From contig DASVES010000077.1 in the NCBI GenBank assembly GCA_036380435.1, forward strand, positions 1-12,391: a stretch of 12,391 nt of DNA. The letters are read 5' to 3'. A model generated the notes under the pieces. The model saw nothing but the letters and a program-made list of their open reading frames with translations. It made no database searches and was not told the DNA's origin. A program made the position numbers and the translations under genes. Shown one piece after another: positions 1 to 6,411 of the stretch. Each line of letters opens with the position of its first letter. The stretch's first letter is position 1. This stretch comes from DASQDT01 sp036380435 (GTDB taxonomy: Bacteria; Acidobacteriota; Blastocatellia; Pyrinomonadales; Pyrinomonadaceae).

Positions 1-218
1 ACGTGCGCGAAGAAGCTGGCGGACTCGTACAGAAGTGTGCCGACGATGCCGACCGTGATGGCCACCGACGAGAAGGCCGCCGCCAGCAGCATCCATTCGA
101 TGACGCGCTCCTTCACGGAGACGAGCCGCCGCGTCCCCGCAAGCTCGCCGCCGCGCGGGGCCTGTTGCTCGTCGGCGGCCGCCGCGACCGGGTGCTGGAG
201 GGCGGGAATCTCTTTCAT
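1..218 (-). CDS. pstC: Phosphate ABC transporter permease PstC (N-terminal part, cut by window edge)
   Basis: The reading frame starts at an ATG at 218-216 and runs off the left edge after about 73 residues. It begins MKEIPALQHP, has a charged, Ala/Gly-rich cytoplasmic leader of about 40 residues, then a first membrane segment at residues 42-63 (WMLLAAAFSSVAITVGIVG), followed by LLYESASFF. A polar leader, then a helix, then a (Y/F)ES.(S/A)FF-type motif is what PstC permeases show; PstC forms the inner-membrane channel of the PstSCAB phosphate importer with PstA. The position directly downstream of pstS on the same strand (92-nt gap) supports the call. No purine-rich ribosome binding site precedes the ATG: the upstream bases are heptamer repeat (TGCTCAC units) up to one base from the start codon. 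Only the N-terminus is visible, so the name rests on the first helix plus synteny. Confidence 0.85.
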   Translation of the reverse strand, partial: MKEIPALQHPVAAAADEQQAPRGGELAGTRRLVSVKERVIEWMLLAAAFSSVAITVGIVGTLLYESASFFAH

Positions 219-310
219 GGTGAGCAGTGAGCAGTAAGCTGTGAGCAGTAAAAACAGGTTCGGCGGTGAGCAGCGAGCTTCGCGGGGCGCCTACTGCTTA
301 CTGCTCACTC
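219..310. repeat. Heptamer-repeat spacer with 13-bp inverted repeat between pstS and pstC
   Basis: The pstS-pstC spacer contains GTGAGCA-type heptamers in tandem from 220 (units at 220, 227, 234 as GTAAGCT, 241 and 248), another pair at 266-279, and the same sequence inverted at 291-310. Arms 227-239 (GTGAGCAGTAAGC) and 296-308 (GCTTACTGCTCAC) are a perfect 13-bp inverted repeat. In the pst mRNA this would form a stem just after the pstS stop codon and just before the pstC start. E. coli has repetitive palindromes in the equivalent spacer; by analogy this hairpin could protect pstS mRNA or lower pstC output, which is inference. Confidence 0.7.
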
Positions 311-1375
311 CTATGACTTGGGTTCGCGCTTGAGAATCTCCTCGACGGGGAGGCCGATCTCGGGAGCGCCGCCGAAGCCCGTGCCCGTCTTGTTGTTTCG
401 CAGACGCTCGGTCGCCGTCTGGTAGGCGCCCTCGGGCAGCGGGAGATATTTGACTTCCCTGGCCAGCGCGCCGACGTTCTTCAGATAGAACTCGACGAAC
501 TCTTTGACCTCGGGCTTGGCCAGCCCCTTGGTGCTGACGTAGATGAAGAGCGGGCGCGAGAGTGGGTTGTAGGCGCCGGAGAGTACGTTCTCGGGGCTGG
601 GCATCACCGGCCCCTGCGTCTTGTTCTTGCTCCACTCGATGCCGACGGCCTTCATGCGCGCGCTGTGCGGCGCGAAGTAGGCGTAGGGGATGTAGCCGAG
701 CGCGTACTTGTTGCCCTCGATGCCCTGCACTAAGACGTTATCGTCCTCGCTCGCCGTGTAGTCGCCGCGGGAGGATTTGGCCTTGCCGACGATGGCCTCG
801 GTGAAGTAGTCGAACGTGCCGGAGTCGGCGCCCGCGCCGAAGAGGGCGATCTTTTCGTTGGGCCATTCGGGGCGAATCTGGTTCCAGCGCGTGACCTTCT
901 CCTGCGCTTCCGGCTCCCAGACTTTCTTCAGCTCATCGACGGTCATCGACGTGACCCAGTCGTTCTGCGGATTGACGACGACCGTCAGCGCGTCGAAGGC
1001 GATGGGCAACTCGATGTACTCGATGCCGTTCTGTTTGGCGGCCTCCATCTCCTCTTTCGAGATGGGCCGGGAGGCGTTGCTTACATCCGTCTCGCCGCGC
1101 GCGAACTTCTTGAAGCCGCCGCCCGTCCCCGAGATGCCGACCGTCACCTTGACCCGGCCGCCCTTCTCCCTCTGAAACTCCTCGGCCACCGCCTCCGTCA
1201 CGGGGAAGACCGTGCTCGACCCATCGACCTTGATGACCTGCTCGCCACCGCCCGCCGCCCCGCCGGCCCCGGCGTTGTTGCCGGCCGGCGCGCCGCCGCA
1301 GGCCATTGAGAGTAGAAGCGCCGAGACAAGCGAGAGCGCGACCAAGGCGCGCGTGAGTTGTTTCGAGAGAGACAT
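311..1375 (-). CDS. pstS: Phosphate ABC transporter substrate-binding lipoprotein PstS
   Basis: PstS captures inorganic phosphate in the periplasm and delivers it to the PstCAB importer. The 354-residue protein, usual for the family, starts with a lipoprotein signal: basic residues at 5-9, a hydrophobic stretch at 10-24, and lipobox LSMAC with Cys26 as the predicted lipidated residue. A Gly/Ala/Asn linker (27-44) follows. The phosphate-binding signatures are plain: DGSSTVFPV at 51-59, SGTGGGF at 82-88, and ETDVSNASRPI at 95-105. DSGTFDYF is a further ligand-loop motif. The ATG at 1375 is supported by an AAAGGAG ribosome site whose GGAG sits about 6 nt upstream (1382-1388). The stop is TAG at 311-313. 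pstC follows after 92 nt. A PHO-box-like repeat array lies 58 nt or more upstream, so phosphate-starvation control is expected. Family assignment is very secure. Confidence 0.97.
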   Translation of the reverse strand: MSLSKQLTRALVALSLVSALLLSMACGGAPAGNNAGAGGAAGGGEQVIKVDGSSTVFPVTEAVAEEFQREKGGRVKVTVGISGTGGGFKKFARGETDVSNASRPISKEEMEAAKQNGIEYIELPIAFDALTVVVNPQNDWVTSMTVDELKKVWEPEAQEKVTRWNQIRPEWPNEKIALFGAGADSGTFDYFTEAIVGKAKSSRGDYTASEDDNVLVQGIEGNKYALGYIPYAYFAPHSARMKAVGIEWSKNKTQGPVMPSPENVLSGAYNPLSRPLFIYVSTKGLAKPEVKEFVEFYLKNVGALAREVKYLPLPEGAYQTATERLRNNKTGTGFGGAPEIGLPVEEILKREPKS

Positions 1376-1422
1376 GAAAAGCTCCTTTGAGGCCGCGAGT
1401 TTGATGGAGACTCAAAACAGGA

Positions 1423-1476
1423 AAGATACTTCGGCCGTGTTAAATCCGTCTGAAGTGAGTCTGAAATCTATGTGAA
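1423..1476 (-). promoter_or_regulatory. PHO-box-like 11-bp direct repeats with -10 box, pstS promoter
   Basis: Read on the minus strand, four heptamers recur exactly every 11 bp: TTCACAT (from 1476), TTCAGAC (from 1465), TTCAGAC (from 1454) and TTAACAC (from 1443), separated by 4-bp spacers. A candidate -10 hexamer TATCTT occupies 1428-1423, starting 15 nt after the first base of the last repeat, which would place that repeat in the -35 region. PhoB/PhoP-type PHO boxes are direct repeats of about 7 bp with 4-bp spacers, and the TTCAC core resembles the actinobacterial PHO box more than the enterobacterial CTGTCAT. The location just upstream of pstS is the expected one. The repeats are seen directly; regulator identity is inference. 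Confidence 0.75.
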
Positions 1477-1484
1477 CAGAACGC

Positions 1485-1536
1485 GCCGCGCCCGGCCTCG
1501 GGCCGGCGGCGGGCGACTGGTAAGTCGGTGCCAGTC
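1485..1536 (-). terminator. Two hairpins after the winged-helix gene, candidate transcription barrier
   Basis: Downstream of the winged-helix stop on the minus strand are two stem-loops: a 6-bp stem pairing 1515-1520 (gactgg) with 1531-1536 (ccagtc), then a GC-rich stem pairing 1492-1497 (ccggcc) with 1501-1506 (ggccgg) across a 3-nt loop, extendable by flanking gccgc/gcggc. There is no T-run after either, so this is not a classical intrinsic terminator. It could separate regulator transcription from the pstS promoter that begins just beyond. Confidence 0.35.
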
Positions 1537-1542
1537 ATGCTC

Positions 1543-1938
1543 TTAGCGCCCAACGCCGGCGGCGTCTTGCGCGCCACCGGCGAGCAGTCGGTAGCCGACG
1601 TTGACCATCGTGTCGATCTGTATGTGATGGGGCGCGAGGCGTCGGCGCAGGCGATAGATGTGAACGTGCAGGCTCTCGGCGTTGAAGGGCGCGCGAGCGC
1701 CCCACGCGTGCCGCCACAGCTCTTCGGACGCCACGATGCGCTCCGGGTTGCGGGCGAGGCGCGAGATGATGAGGAACTCCTTGCGCGGGAGTTTCAACGC
1801 GCGCCCGCCCAGACTCACGTAGTAGTTGTCGTGCTCGACGCGCAGGTGGCCGTCGTCGTAGAAGTTGAGTGACGAGTGACGAGTGGCGAGTGACTGGTCG
1901 GCGCCTGACTGAATCACTTCCGACATTCCTTCCCCCAT
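1543..1938 (-). CDS. Stand-alone OmpR/PhoB-type winged-helix DNA-binding protein, no receiver domain
   Basis: The 131-residue product carries a C-terminal Trans_reg_C winged helix at about residues 25-120: a beta-sheet lead (LNFYDDGHLRVEHDNYYVSLGG), LPRKEFLIISRLARNPERIV, LWRHAWG, the recognition-helix region SLHVHIYRLRRRL at 89-101 and the wing motif MVNVGYRL at 111-118. These match PhoB/OmpR landmarks (vHIrRLRkkL...GvGYRl). The N-terminal receiver domain of a response regulator is absent; only about 24 residues precede the wHTH. It sits directly upstream of pstS and may be the protein, or a partner of the protein, that reads the nearby 11-bp repeats; that role is inference. Two starts are possible, ATG at 1938 or ATG at 1926 (Met5); GGGGGAAGG abuts the second. 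Residues about 15-25 are encoded by a heptamer tandem repeat, an odd low-complexity insertion in the coding start. Confidence 0.85.
   Translation of the reverse strand: MGEGMSEVIQSGADQSLATRHSSLNFYDDGHLRVEHDNYYVSLGGRALKLPRKEFLIISRLARNPERIVASEELWRHAWGARAPFNAESLHVHIYRLRRRLAPHHIQIDTMVNVGYRLLAGGAQDAAGVGR
1867..1894. repeat. GAGTGAC heptamer tandem repeat, four units, inside the wHTH coding start
   Basis: Four contiguous 7-bp units: GAGTGAC, GAGTGAC, GAGTGGC, GAGTGAC (one mismatch). It is related to the GTGAGCA heptamers in the pstS-pstC spacer. On the minus strand it is read as the peptide SLATRHSSL near the wHTH N-terminus; because 7 is not a multiple of 3, each unit is read in a different frame. 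Heptamer tandem repeats of this style are known in several bacterial groups (for example the STRR repeats of cyanobacteria). Confidence 0.8.
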
Positions 1939-1991
1939 TGGCCCACGTTAAGAGTGAGTGACAGCGAGCCGCTGTAAGCGGCGGCAGAATC

Positions 1992-2154
1992 TAGCCCACG
2001 GCGTGAGCCGTGGGTATGCGGCAAAGAAATAATCGGAAGCCCCGGAGGGGCGAAAGAACCTTGTGTTGAGCGTAATGCATCTAGTTGTTCTTTCGCCCCT
2101 CCGGGGCTTTGCATTTTTTCCACCGACCATTCCCACGGCTCACGCCGTGGGCTA
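1992..2154. repeat. Nested double inverted-repeat element (MITE/REP-like)
   Basis: Two pairs of perfect 23-bp inverted repeats are nested. The outer arms are 1992-2014 and 2132-2154; each arm is itself close to a palindrome (CCCACGGC...GCCGTGGG). The inner arms are 2037-2059 and 2087-2109 (AGCCCCGGAGGGGCG core), enclosing a 27-nt loop. Weaker inverted symmetry seems to extend outwards to roughly 1960 and 2180. This fills most of the 267-bp gap between the receptor stop and the winged-helix start. It has no transposase, so it looks like a non-autonomous dispersed element; the transcribed stem may also stop read-through from the receptor gene. Confidence 0.8.
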
Positions 2155-2205
2155 AAGTCTTCCGCGCCTCCGGCGCTCACATCATCCCGCCACCCATCGC
2201 GGCTT

Positions 2206-5200
2206 TTAGAATCGCAACTTAGTGCGGAACTGCATGACGCGCGGGCCGCCCGTCGTGTTGGTGATGCGCCCGAAGTCGGGGCTGCCCAGCTCCGAGTCGG
2301 GGGCCGAGAAGTTTGCCCGGTTGAAGACGTTGAAGATGTCCCAGCCGAACTCCAGTGAGATGTCCTCGGTGAGCTTCGTGTTCTTGACGACGCCGAGGTC
2401 GAAGCGGCTCTGCGAGGGCGCGCGCAGGACGTTGCGGCCGATTGCGCCATTCTGGCCGAGCGGCGAGCAGAGAGTGGAGCCGTCGAAGGCGTCCTCGGTG
2501 ATGTCGGCGCCCTGCCGCCGCAGGTCTTCGAGCGACGCGCCGGCGCACAAGTCGGGGCGGCCGAAGCCGAGGCGGTAGAGTCCGCCGGAGCCGCGCACGA
2601 GGTCGGCGTACTGCGCCGCGGTTTGCAGCTCCGGCTCGGGGGCGAAGATGCTGTAGGGTGTGCCGGTCTGCGTCTGGAAGAAGCCGGAGAGCTGCCAGCC
2701 CGTGGCCCAGCGGCTGGTGAAGCCGAAGGTCGGGAGCTGGTAGACGAAGTTGAGGCTGAAGCGGTGCGTGCGGTCGAAGTCGGAGACGGCGCGGCTGCCT
2801 TCGAGGTCGCGCTGGTCGCCCTGCACGACGAAGCCGGTGTTGGGCACGTCGGGCTTGCCGGAGCCGGCGGTCGAGCCGGGGTCGGTCGAGCTGGTGTCGA
2901 TGGACTTCGAGAAGGTGTAGGCGGCGTTGAACTGGAGACCGCGCGACAGACGCTTGGTCAGGCTGAACTGCGCGCCGTGGTAGACGGAGTTGCCGTTGGA
3001 CTGGAGCAGCAGCGCCTCGGGCACGTTGAAGCCGAGCACGGGGACGCGCGCCTCGAAGTTGATGAGCTGTCCGCCGCCGAGCACACCATTCGCGCAGGTA
3101 ATCGGGTTGGCGAGGTTGAGGTCGAGGGGCGCGCCCGCCACACCGCTCAGGACGTTGCCCGCGCAGCCGGCACTGCCTCCGACGCGGAACGGGTTGGCGA
3201 AGCCGAACGCGCGACCAATGCCGCGCTCACGCGCCGACGCGCCCGCGCCCAGCGGGCCGTTGGGCGAGCCGGCGGCCGAGTACGCCTGATTGAAACGCTC
3301 GTAGATGTGATCGGGCGTCGAGAGGTCGTTGAGGTCATAGCCCTGATTGAAGGCGACGGCCTGAAGGAGATTGCGTCCGCGCGTGCCGACGTAGCGCGCC
3401 TCGAACAGTAAATCTTTCCGCACTTCGTACTGCACACCGAGGTTCCACTGCTGGACGTAAGGCGTCTTGAGGTCGCGGTCAACGGCGCGGAACTCGAACG
3501 TCTCGGCGATGTTGCCGGAGTTGGCGGCGCTGCTCACGTTGCCGCGCGGGTCGCGCGCCACACCCGTGTTGTCGCGGATGACATAGGCGCCGCCCGTGCC
3601 GGAGGCGCGCACGATGCGGAACGGGAGCCAGTTACTCAGGGGCAGCGTCGTGTTTTGAGCGGAGAAGGCGTCGGCGATGGGCACGTTGCCCGAGGGGACG
3701 GTGATCTCGACTTCGCGAAGGAAGGGGTAGTTGCTGAAGATAGTGTTGATAAAGGCCGCGGAGGGACGGTCGAAGAAGACTCCGAAGCCGCCGCGGACGA
3801 CCAAGCGGTTCGACTCCCAAGGCGAGTAGGCGAAGCCGACGCGCGGGGCGAAGTTGTTCGTGTCCTGCCCGCGGAGCGTGTGATTGTTGCCGGCGCGCTC
3901 CGTCACGGCGACGGCTCCGTCAACGTTGGCGAGTCCGGTGGACTGGACGTTGTCGGGCACGATGAAGCCGGGCGAGGGGCTGTCGCACAGCGAGACGGGG
4001 CCGCCCGCCTGCGTGAAGCACTGCTCGAAGGTGGAGAAGTCGAAGTTGCCGATGCGGCCCTGTCGCTCGGTCGGCCACATGAAGAGTTCGTAGCGGAGGC
4101 CGAGGTTTAAGGAGAGACCGCGCGAGACCTTCCAGTCGTCGGTGATGTAGCCGCTGAAGTCCTGGAAGCGGAAAGATTTTTCGGTGACGCCGAACTGCGT
4201 GTCGGCCTCCGTGGCGTTGCCGGTCAGGAGTTGCGTGAAGCTGTCGAACTTCTCGAACTCGGTGGCCTGCTCTTCGGGGAGGCTGGAGTCGTAGCGATGG
4301 CTCTTGTAGTCGCCGCCCGTGCGGAGCGTGTGGTTGCTCTTGATCCACGTCAGGTTGTCGGCGACGCTGAAGGTCTGCTGCTTGCGTTGGTTGAAGGAGT
4401 CGTTGGGGCCGCCGAAGGAGAACTGCGAGAGGTTGGTGCCGGGGCGTCCGATGAAGTGGCCGAGGCGGCGCGTGCCGGGGCTGTCGTCGAACAGGAGCGC
4501 CGGGTTCGCGATGCCGACGGCCTCGCTGGTGAACTCGTCGGTGAGGAAGGGCGTGTCGAGCGCGCGCGTGTTGTTGAGGAGGAAGTAGCCGAAGCGCGCT
4601 TCGTTGATGAGCGTGGGGCCGAAGATGTGCTGGTCGGAGACGGCGAGCGTGCGGTTGCGGTCGGCGCGTCGCAGCGTGAACGGCGAGGCGAGCGACGACG
4701 GGTCGGGGAAGGAGTCGAGCGCCGGGAAGTTGCTGAAGAAGAAGGTGCCGTTCAAAGTGTTGTTCGGGCTGAGCCGGCCGTCGAGACGCGTGGTGAACTG
4801 GTGCTGCTCGAACTCCGAAGGGACGACGTTGAGCTGCTGGACGAGCGGGTTGTTCTCGCGCAAGGTGCGCGAGGTAACGGGGCCGGCGCCGAACTGGAAG
4901 GCGCGCGCGCCGGCGCGGTCAATGCCGATGAGGCGGCCCCCCTCGCGCGGCGTGGGGATGACGAAGTCGCCGGTGACGGGGTTACGCAGGTTGAAGAGTC
5001 GGAGCGCCACGGGCGAGATGTCGGCGGCCGTCAGGCAGTTCGACCCGAGGCAGCCGTTCTCGGCGTTGAAGGCGGAAGCCAGCGCCTCGGCCGTGCGCTC
5101 GCCCGTGATGCGGCGCAAGGCGACGGGCAGCACCGTGGTGCTGCGCGCCGTGGGGACGAAGCCGGTGACGGCCTTCGTGTACTGGTAGCCGCCGAAGAAG

Positions 5201-6159
5201 AACCACTTCTCACGGACTACGGGGCCGCCGATGGTGAAGCCGCCCTCGTTGCGGCGGGCCACGGGGCGGTCGATGCCCTCCTTGTTGAAGATGAAGTCGT
5301 TGGCGTTGAACTTCTCGTTCTGGAGGTAGTAGTAGAGGGAGCCGGTAAGGTCGTTAGCGCCCGACTTGGTGACGAGCTGGAAGTTGCCGCCGCCCGAGCG
5401 ACCCGTCGAGGCGTCGTAGAGCGAGGTCTGGAGCTTGACCTCCTGAAGCGTCTCGGGCGCGGGCGCGATGTTGTCGTTCAGCGACCCTTCGTTGGTGGTG
5501 ATGTTAGTCGCATCGACGCCGTTAAAGAAGAGACTCGTCGAGGTGGTGCGCGTGCCGTTGACCGAAGGCGACTGGTTGCCGTTGCCGTTTGTGGAGACGG
5601 GCGAGAGGTCGGTGCTGACGCCGGCCTCGGTGTTGAGCAGTTGGGTGAAGCTGCGCGTCGAGGTCGGCACCTGAACGAGCTGCTCGGCGGTAATCTGGCG
5701 GGCGATGGTCGCCGTCTCGGGCGTGGCCAGCACCTCGCCGCCCGTGACCGTGACGCTCTCGCCGGTGATGTCTCCGATTTCGAGCTTGTCCTCGAAGGTG
5801 CGGGGGACGGCGGCCTCGACCGCCGCGTCGCCGCGCTTGAGCGGCTTGAAGCCGGCGAGCGTGTAGGTGATCTCGTAGACGCCGACGCCGAGGCCCGGCA
5901 TCGTCCAGCGCCCCTCGTCGTTGGTCGTGGCGGCGCGCGTCTGTCCCGTGCCGGTGTTTCGCGCCTCGACCTGAACGCCCGGCAGGGCCGCGCCGTTGGG
6001 GTCTGTGACGGCGCCGGTCAGCGTCCCCATCGGGCCTGACTGCGCGCGAGCCGGCGCCGTGGCGGCGACGAGGGCGAGCGCGAAAAGGAGCAGCAGGCAG
6101 ACGCCCGCCGCCGCCACGGCGCGGCCCGACCTGGATACGTTGGGGTTGATTTCTCGCAT
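2206..6159 (-). CDS. Oar-like TonB-dependent outer-membrane receptor with carboxypeptidase-regulatory domain
   Basis: The product is a TonB-energised outer-membrane transporter of 1317 residues. The ATG at 6159 is chosen over one 30 nt upstream because AGGAG lies 7 nt before it and a clean signal peptide follows (helix at 14-35, cleavage after ARAQ, residue 40). A carboxypeptidase-regulatory-like Ig domain spans about 46-130 (GTLTGAVTDPNGAALPGV, then DEGRWTMPGL.VGVYEITYTLAGF). ESVTVTG near 134-140 is a plausible TonB box. The plug follows (PSVNGTRTTSTSLFFNGVDA, GRSGGGNFQLVTKSG), then a long barrel ending RTKLRF with the terminal Phe typical of outer-membrane barrels. Mature Cys residues occur in four close pairs, suggesting disulfides in surface loops. 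Such giant receptors are expanded in Acidobacteria and usually have unknown substrates. A PHO-box-like array upstream and the pst genes downstream suggest a phosphorus-related ligand, but the substrate cannot be read from sequence. Confidence 0.93.
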   Translation of the reverse strand: MREINPNVSRSGRAVAAAGVCLLLLFALALVAATAPARAQSGPMGTLTGAVTDPNGAALPGVQVEARNTGTGQTRAATTNDEGRWTMPGLGVGVYEITYTLAGFKPLKRGDAAVEAAVPRTFEDKLEIGDITGESVTVTGGEVLATPETATIARQITAEQLVQVPTSTRSFTQLLNTEAGVSTDLSPVSTNGNGNQSPSVNGTRTTSTSLFFNGVDATNITTNEGSLNDNIAPAPETLQEVKLQTSLYDASTGRSGGGNFQLVTKSGANDLTGSLYYYLQNEKFNANDFIFNKEGIDRPVARRNEGGFTIGGPVVREKWFFFGGYQYTKAVTGFVPTARSTTVLPVALRRITGERTAEALASAFNAENGCLGSNCLTAADISPVALRLFNLRNPVTGDFVIPTPREGGRLIGIDRAGARAFQFGAGPVTSRTLRENNPLVQQLNVVPSEFEQHQFTTRLDGRLSPNNTLNGTFFFSNFPALDSFPDPSSLASPFTLRRADRNRTLAVSDQHIFGPTLINEARFGYFLLNNTRALDTPFLTDEFTSEAVGIANPALLFDDSPGTRRLGHFIGRPGTNLSQFSFGGPNDSFNQRKQQTFSVADNLTWIKSNHTLRTGGDYKSHRYDSSLPEEQATEFEKFDSFTQLLTGNATEADTQFGVTEKSFRFQDFSGYITDDWKVSRGLSLNLGLRYELFMWPTERQGRIGNFDFSTFEQCFTQAGGPVSLCDSPSPGFIVPDNVQSTGLANVDGAVAVTERAGNNHTLRGQDTNNFAPRVGFAYSPWESNRLVVRGGFGVFFDRPSAAFINTIFSNYPFLREVEITVPSGNVPIADAFSAQNTTLPLSNWLPFRIVRASGTGGAYVIRDNTGVARDPRGNVSSAANSGNIAETFEFRAVDRDLKTPYVQQWNLGVQYEVRKDLLFEARYVGTRGRNLLQAVAFNQGYDLNDLSTPDHIYERFNQAYSAAGSPNGPLGAGASARERGIGRAFGFANPFRVGGSAGCAGNVLSGVAGAPLDLNLANPITCANGVLGGGQLINFEARVPVLGFNVPEALLLQSNGNSVYHGAQFSLTKRLSRGLQFNAAYTFSKSIDTSSTDPGSTAGSGKPDVPNTGFVVQGDQRDLEGSRAVSDFDRTHRFSLNFVYQLPTFGFTSRWATGWQLSGFFQTQTGTPYSIFAPEPELQTAAQYADLVRGSGGLYRLGFGRPDLCAGASLEDLRRQGADITEDAFDGSTLCSPLGQNGAIGRNVLRAPSQSRFDLGVVKNTKLTEDISLEFGWDIFNVFNRANFSAPDSELGSPDFGRITNTTGGPRVMQFRTKLRF

Positions 6160-6320
6160 GGGGATTCTCCTGTCAGACTTAAAAAACATTCGGGTGAAAA
6201 ACGATTGCCTCGCGGCGCGCGCGCACGTGCGGCGGCCCGAAAGGATGATTGCCGAGTTGCTCTATTTGGCGGCGCGTTGAAAAGCAGCCGCACGCGTGGA
6301 AGTGTTGATTCAAGCGTGAG

Positions 6321-6374
6321 AAGTTAACGCGCCGGAGTTAAGGGCGGGTGAATCCGGTCTTAATTAAGTGTTAA
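6321..6374 (-). promoter_or_regulatory. Second PHO-box-like array with -10 box, TonB-receptor promoter
   Basis: On the minus strand four heptamers again recur exactly every 11 bp: TTAACAC (from 6374), TTAAGAC (from 6363), TTCACCC (from 6352) and TTAACTC (from 6341). A candidate -10 hexamer TAACTT at 6326-6321 begins 15 nt after the first base of the last repeat, the same geometry as at pstS. Transcription would give a leader of roughly 155 nt before the receptor ATG at 6159. The array lies 37 nt past the integrase stop. The remaining bases of the 252-bp integrase-receptor gap show no other clear structure. Confidence 0.65.
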
Positions 6375-6411
6375 GAGAATGAGGGAGTGAATAGGCTATG
6401 TTATCAAAGAG

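Noticed and set aside
219..310. CRISPR-like array in the pstS-pstC spacer
   Set aside because: The units are only 7 bp, contiguous and partly inverted, with no unique spacers of constant length.
1939..1965. Possible third PHO-box array upstream of the winged-helix gene (CTGTCAC and TTAACGT on the minus strand)
   Set aside because: Only two loosely matching units are present, and the first overlaps heptamer-like repeat sequence, so it does not reach the standard of the four-unit arrays.
1948..2136. Small minus-strand open frame (62 codons) between the receptor and the winged-helix gene
   Set aside because: It is the translation of the nested inverted-repeat element. Arm symmetry explains the sequence, and such repeat-derived frames are a known source of spurious small proteins.
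2623..3411. Plus-strand open frame of about 260 codons inside the receptor gene
   Set aside because: Same antisense-shadow character: low complexity, no motifs, no ribosome site, and it lies fully within the receptor coding region.
4231..6039. Long open frame on the plus strand (about 600 codons) opposite the TonB receptor
   Set aside because: It is rich in Glu, Arg, Val, Ala and Gly with no recognisable domain, as expected for the antisense frame of a GC-rich gene. The opposite strand encodes an unmistakable receptor with signal peptide and ribosome site.
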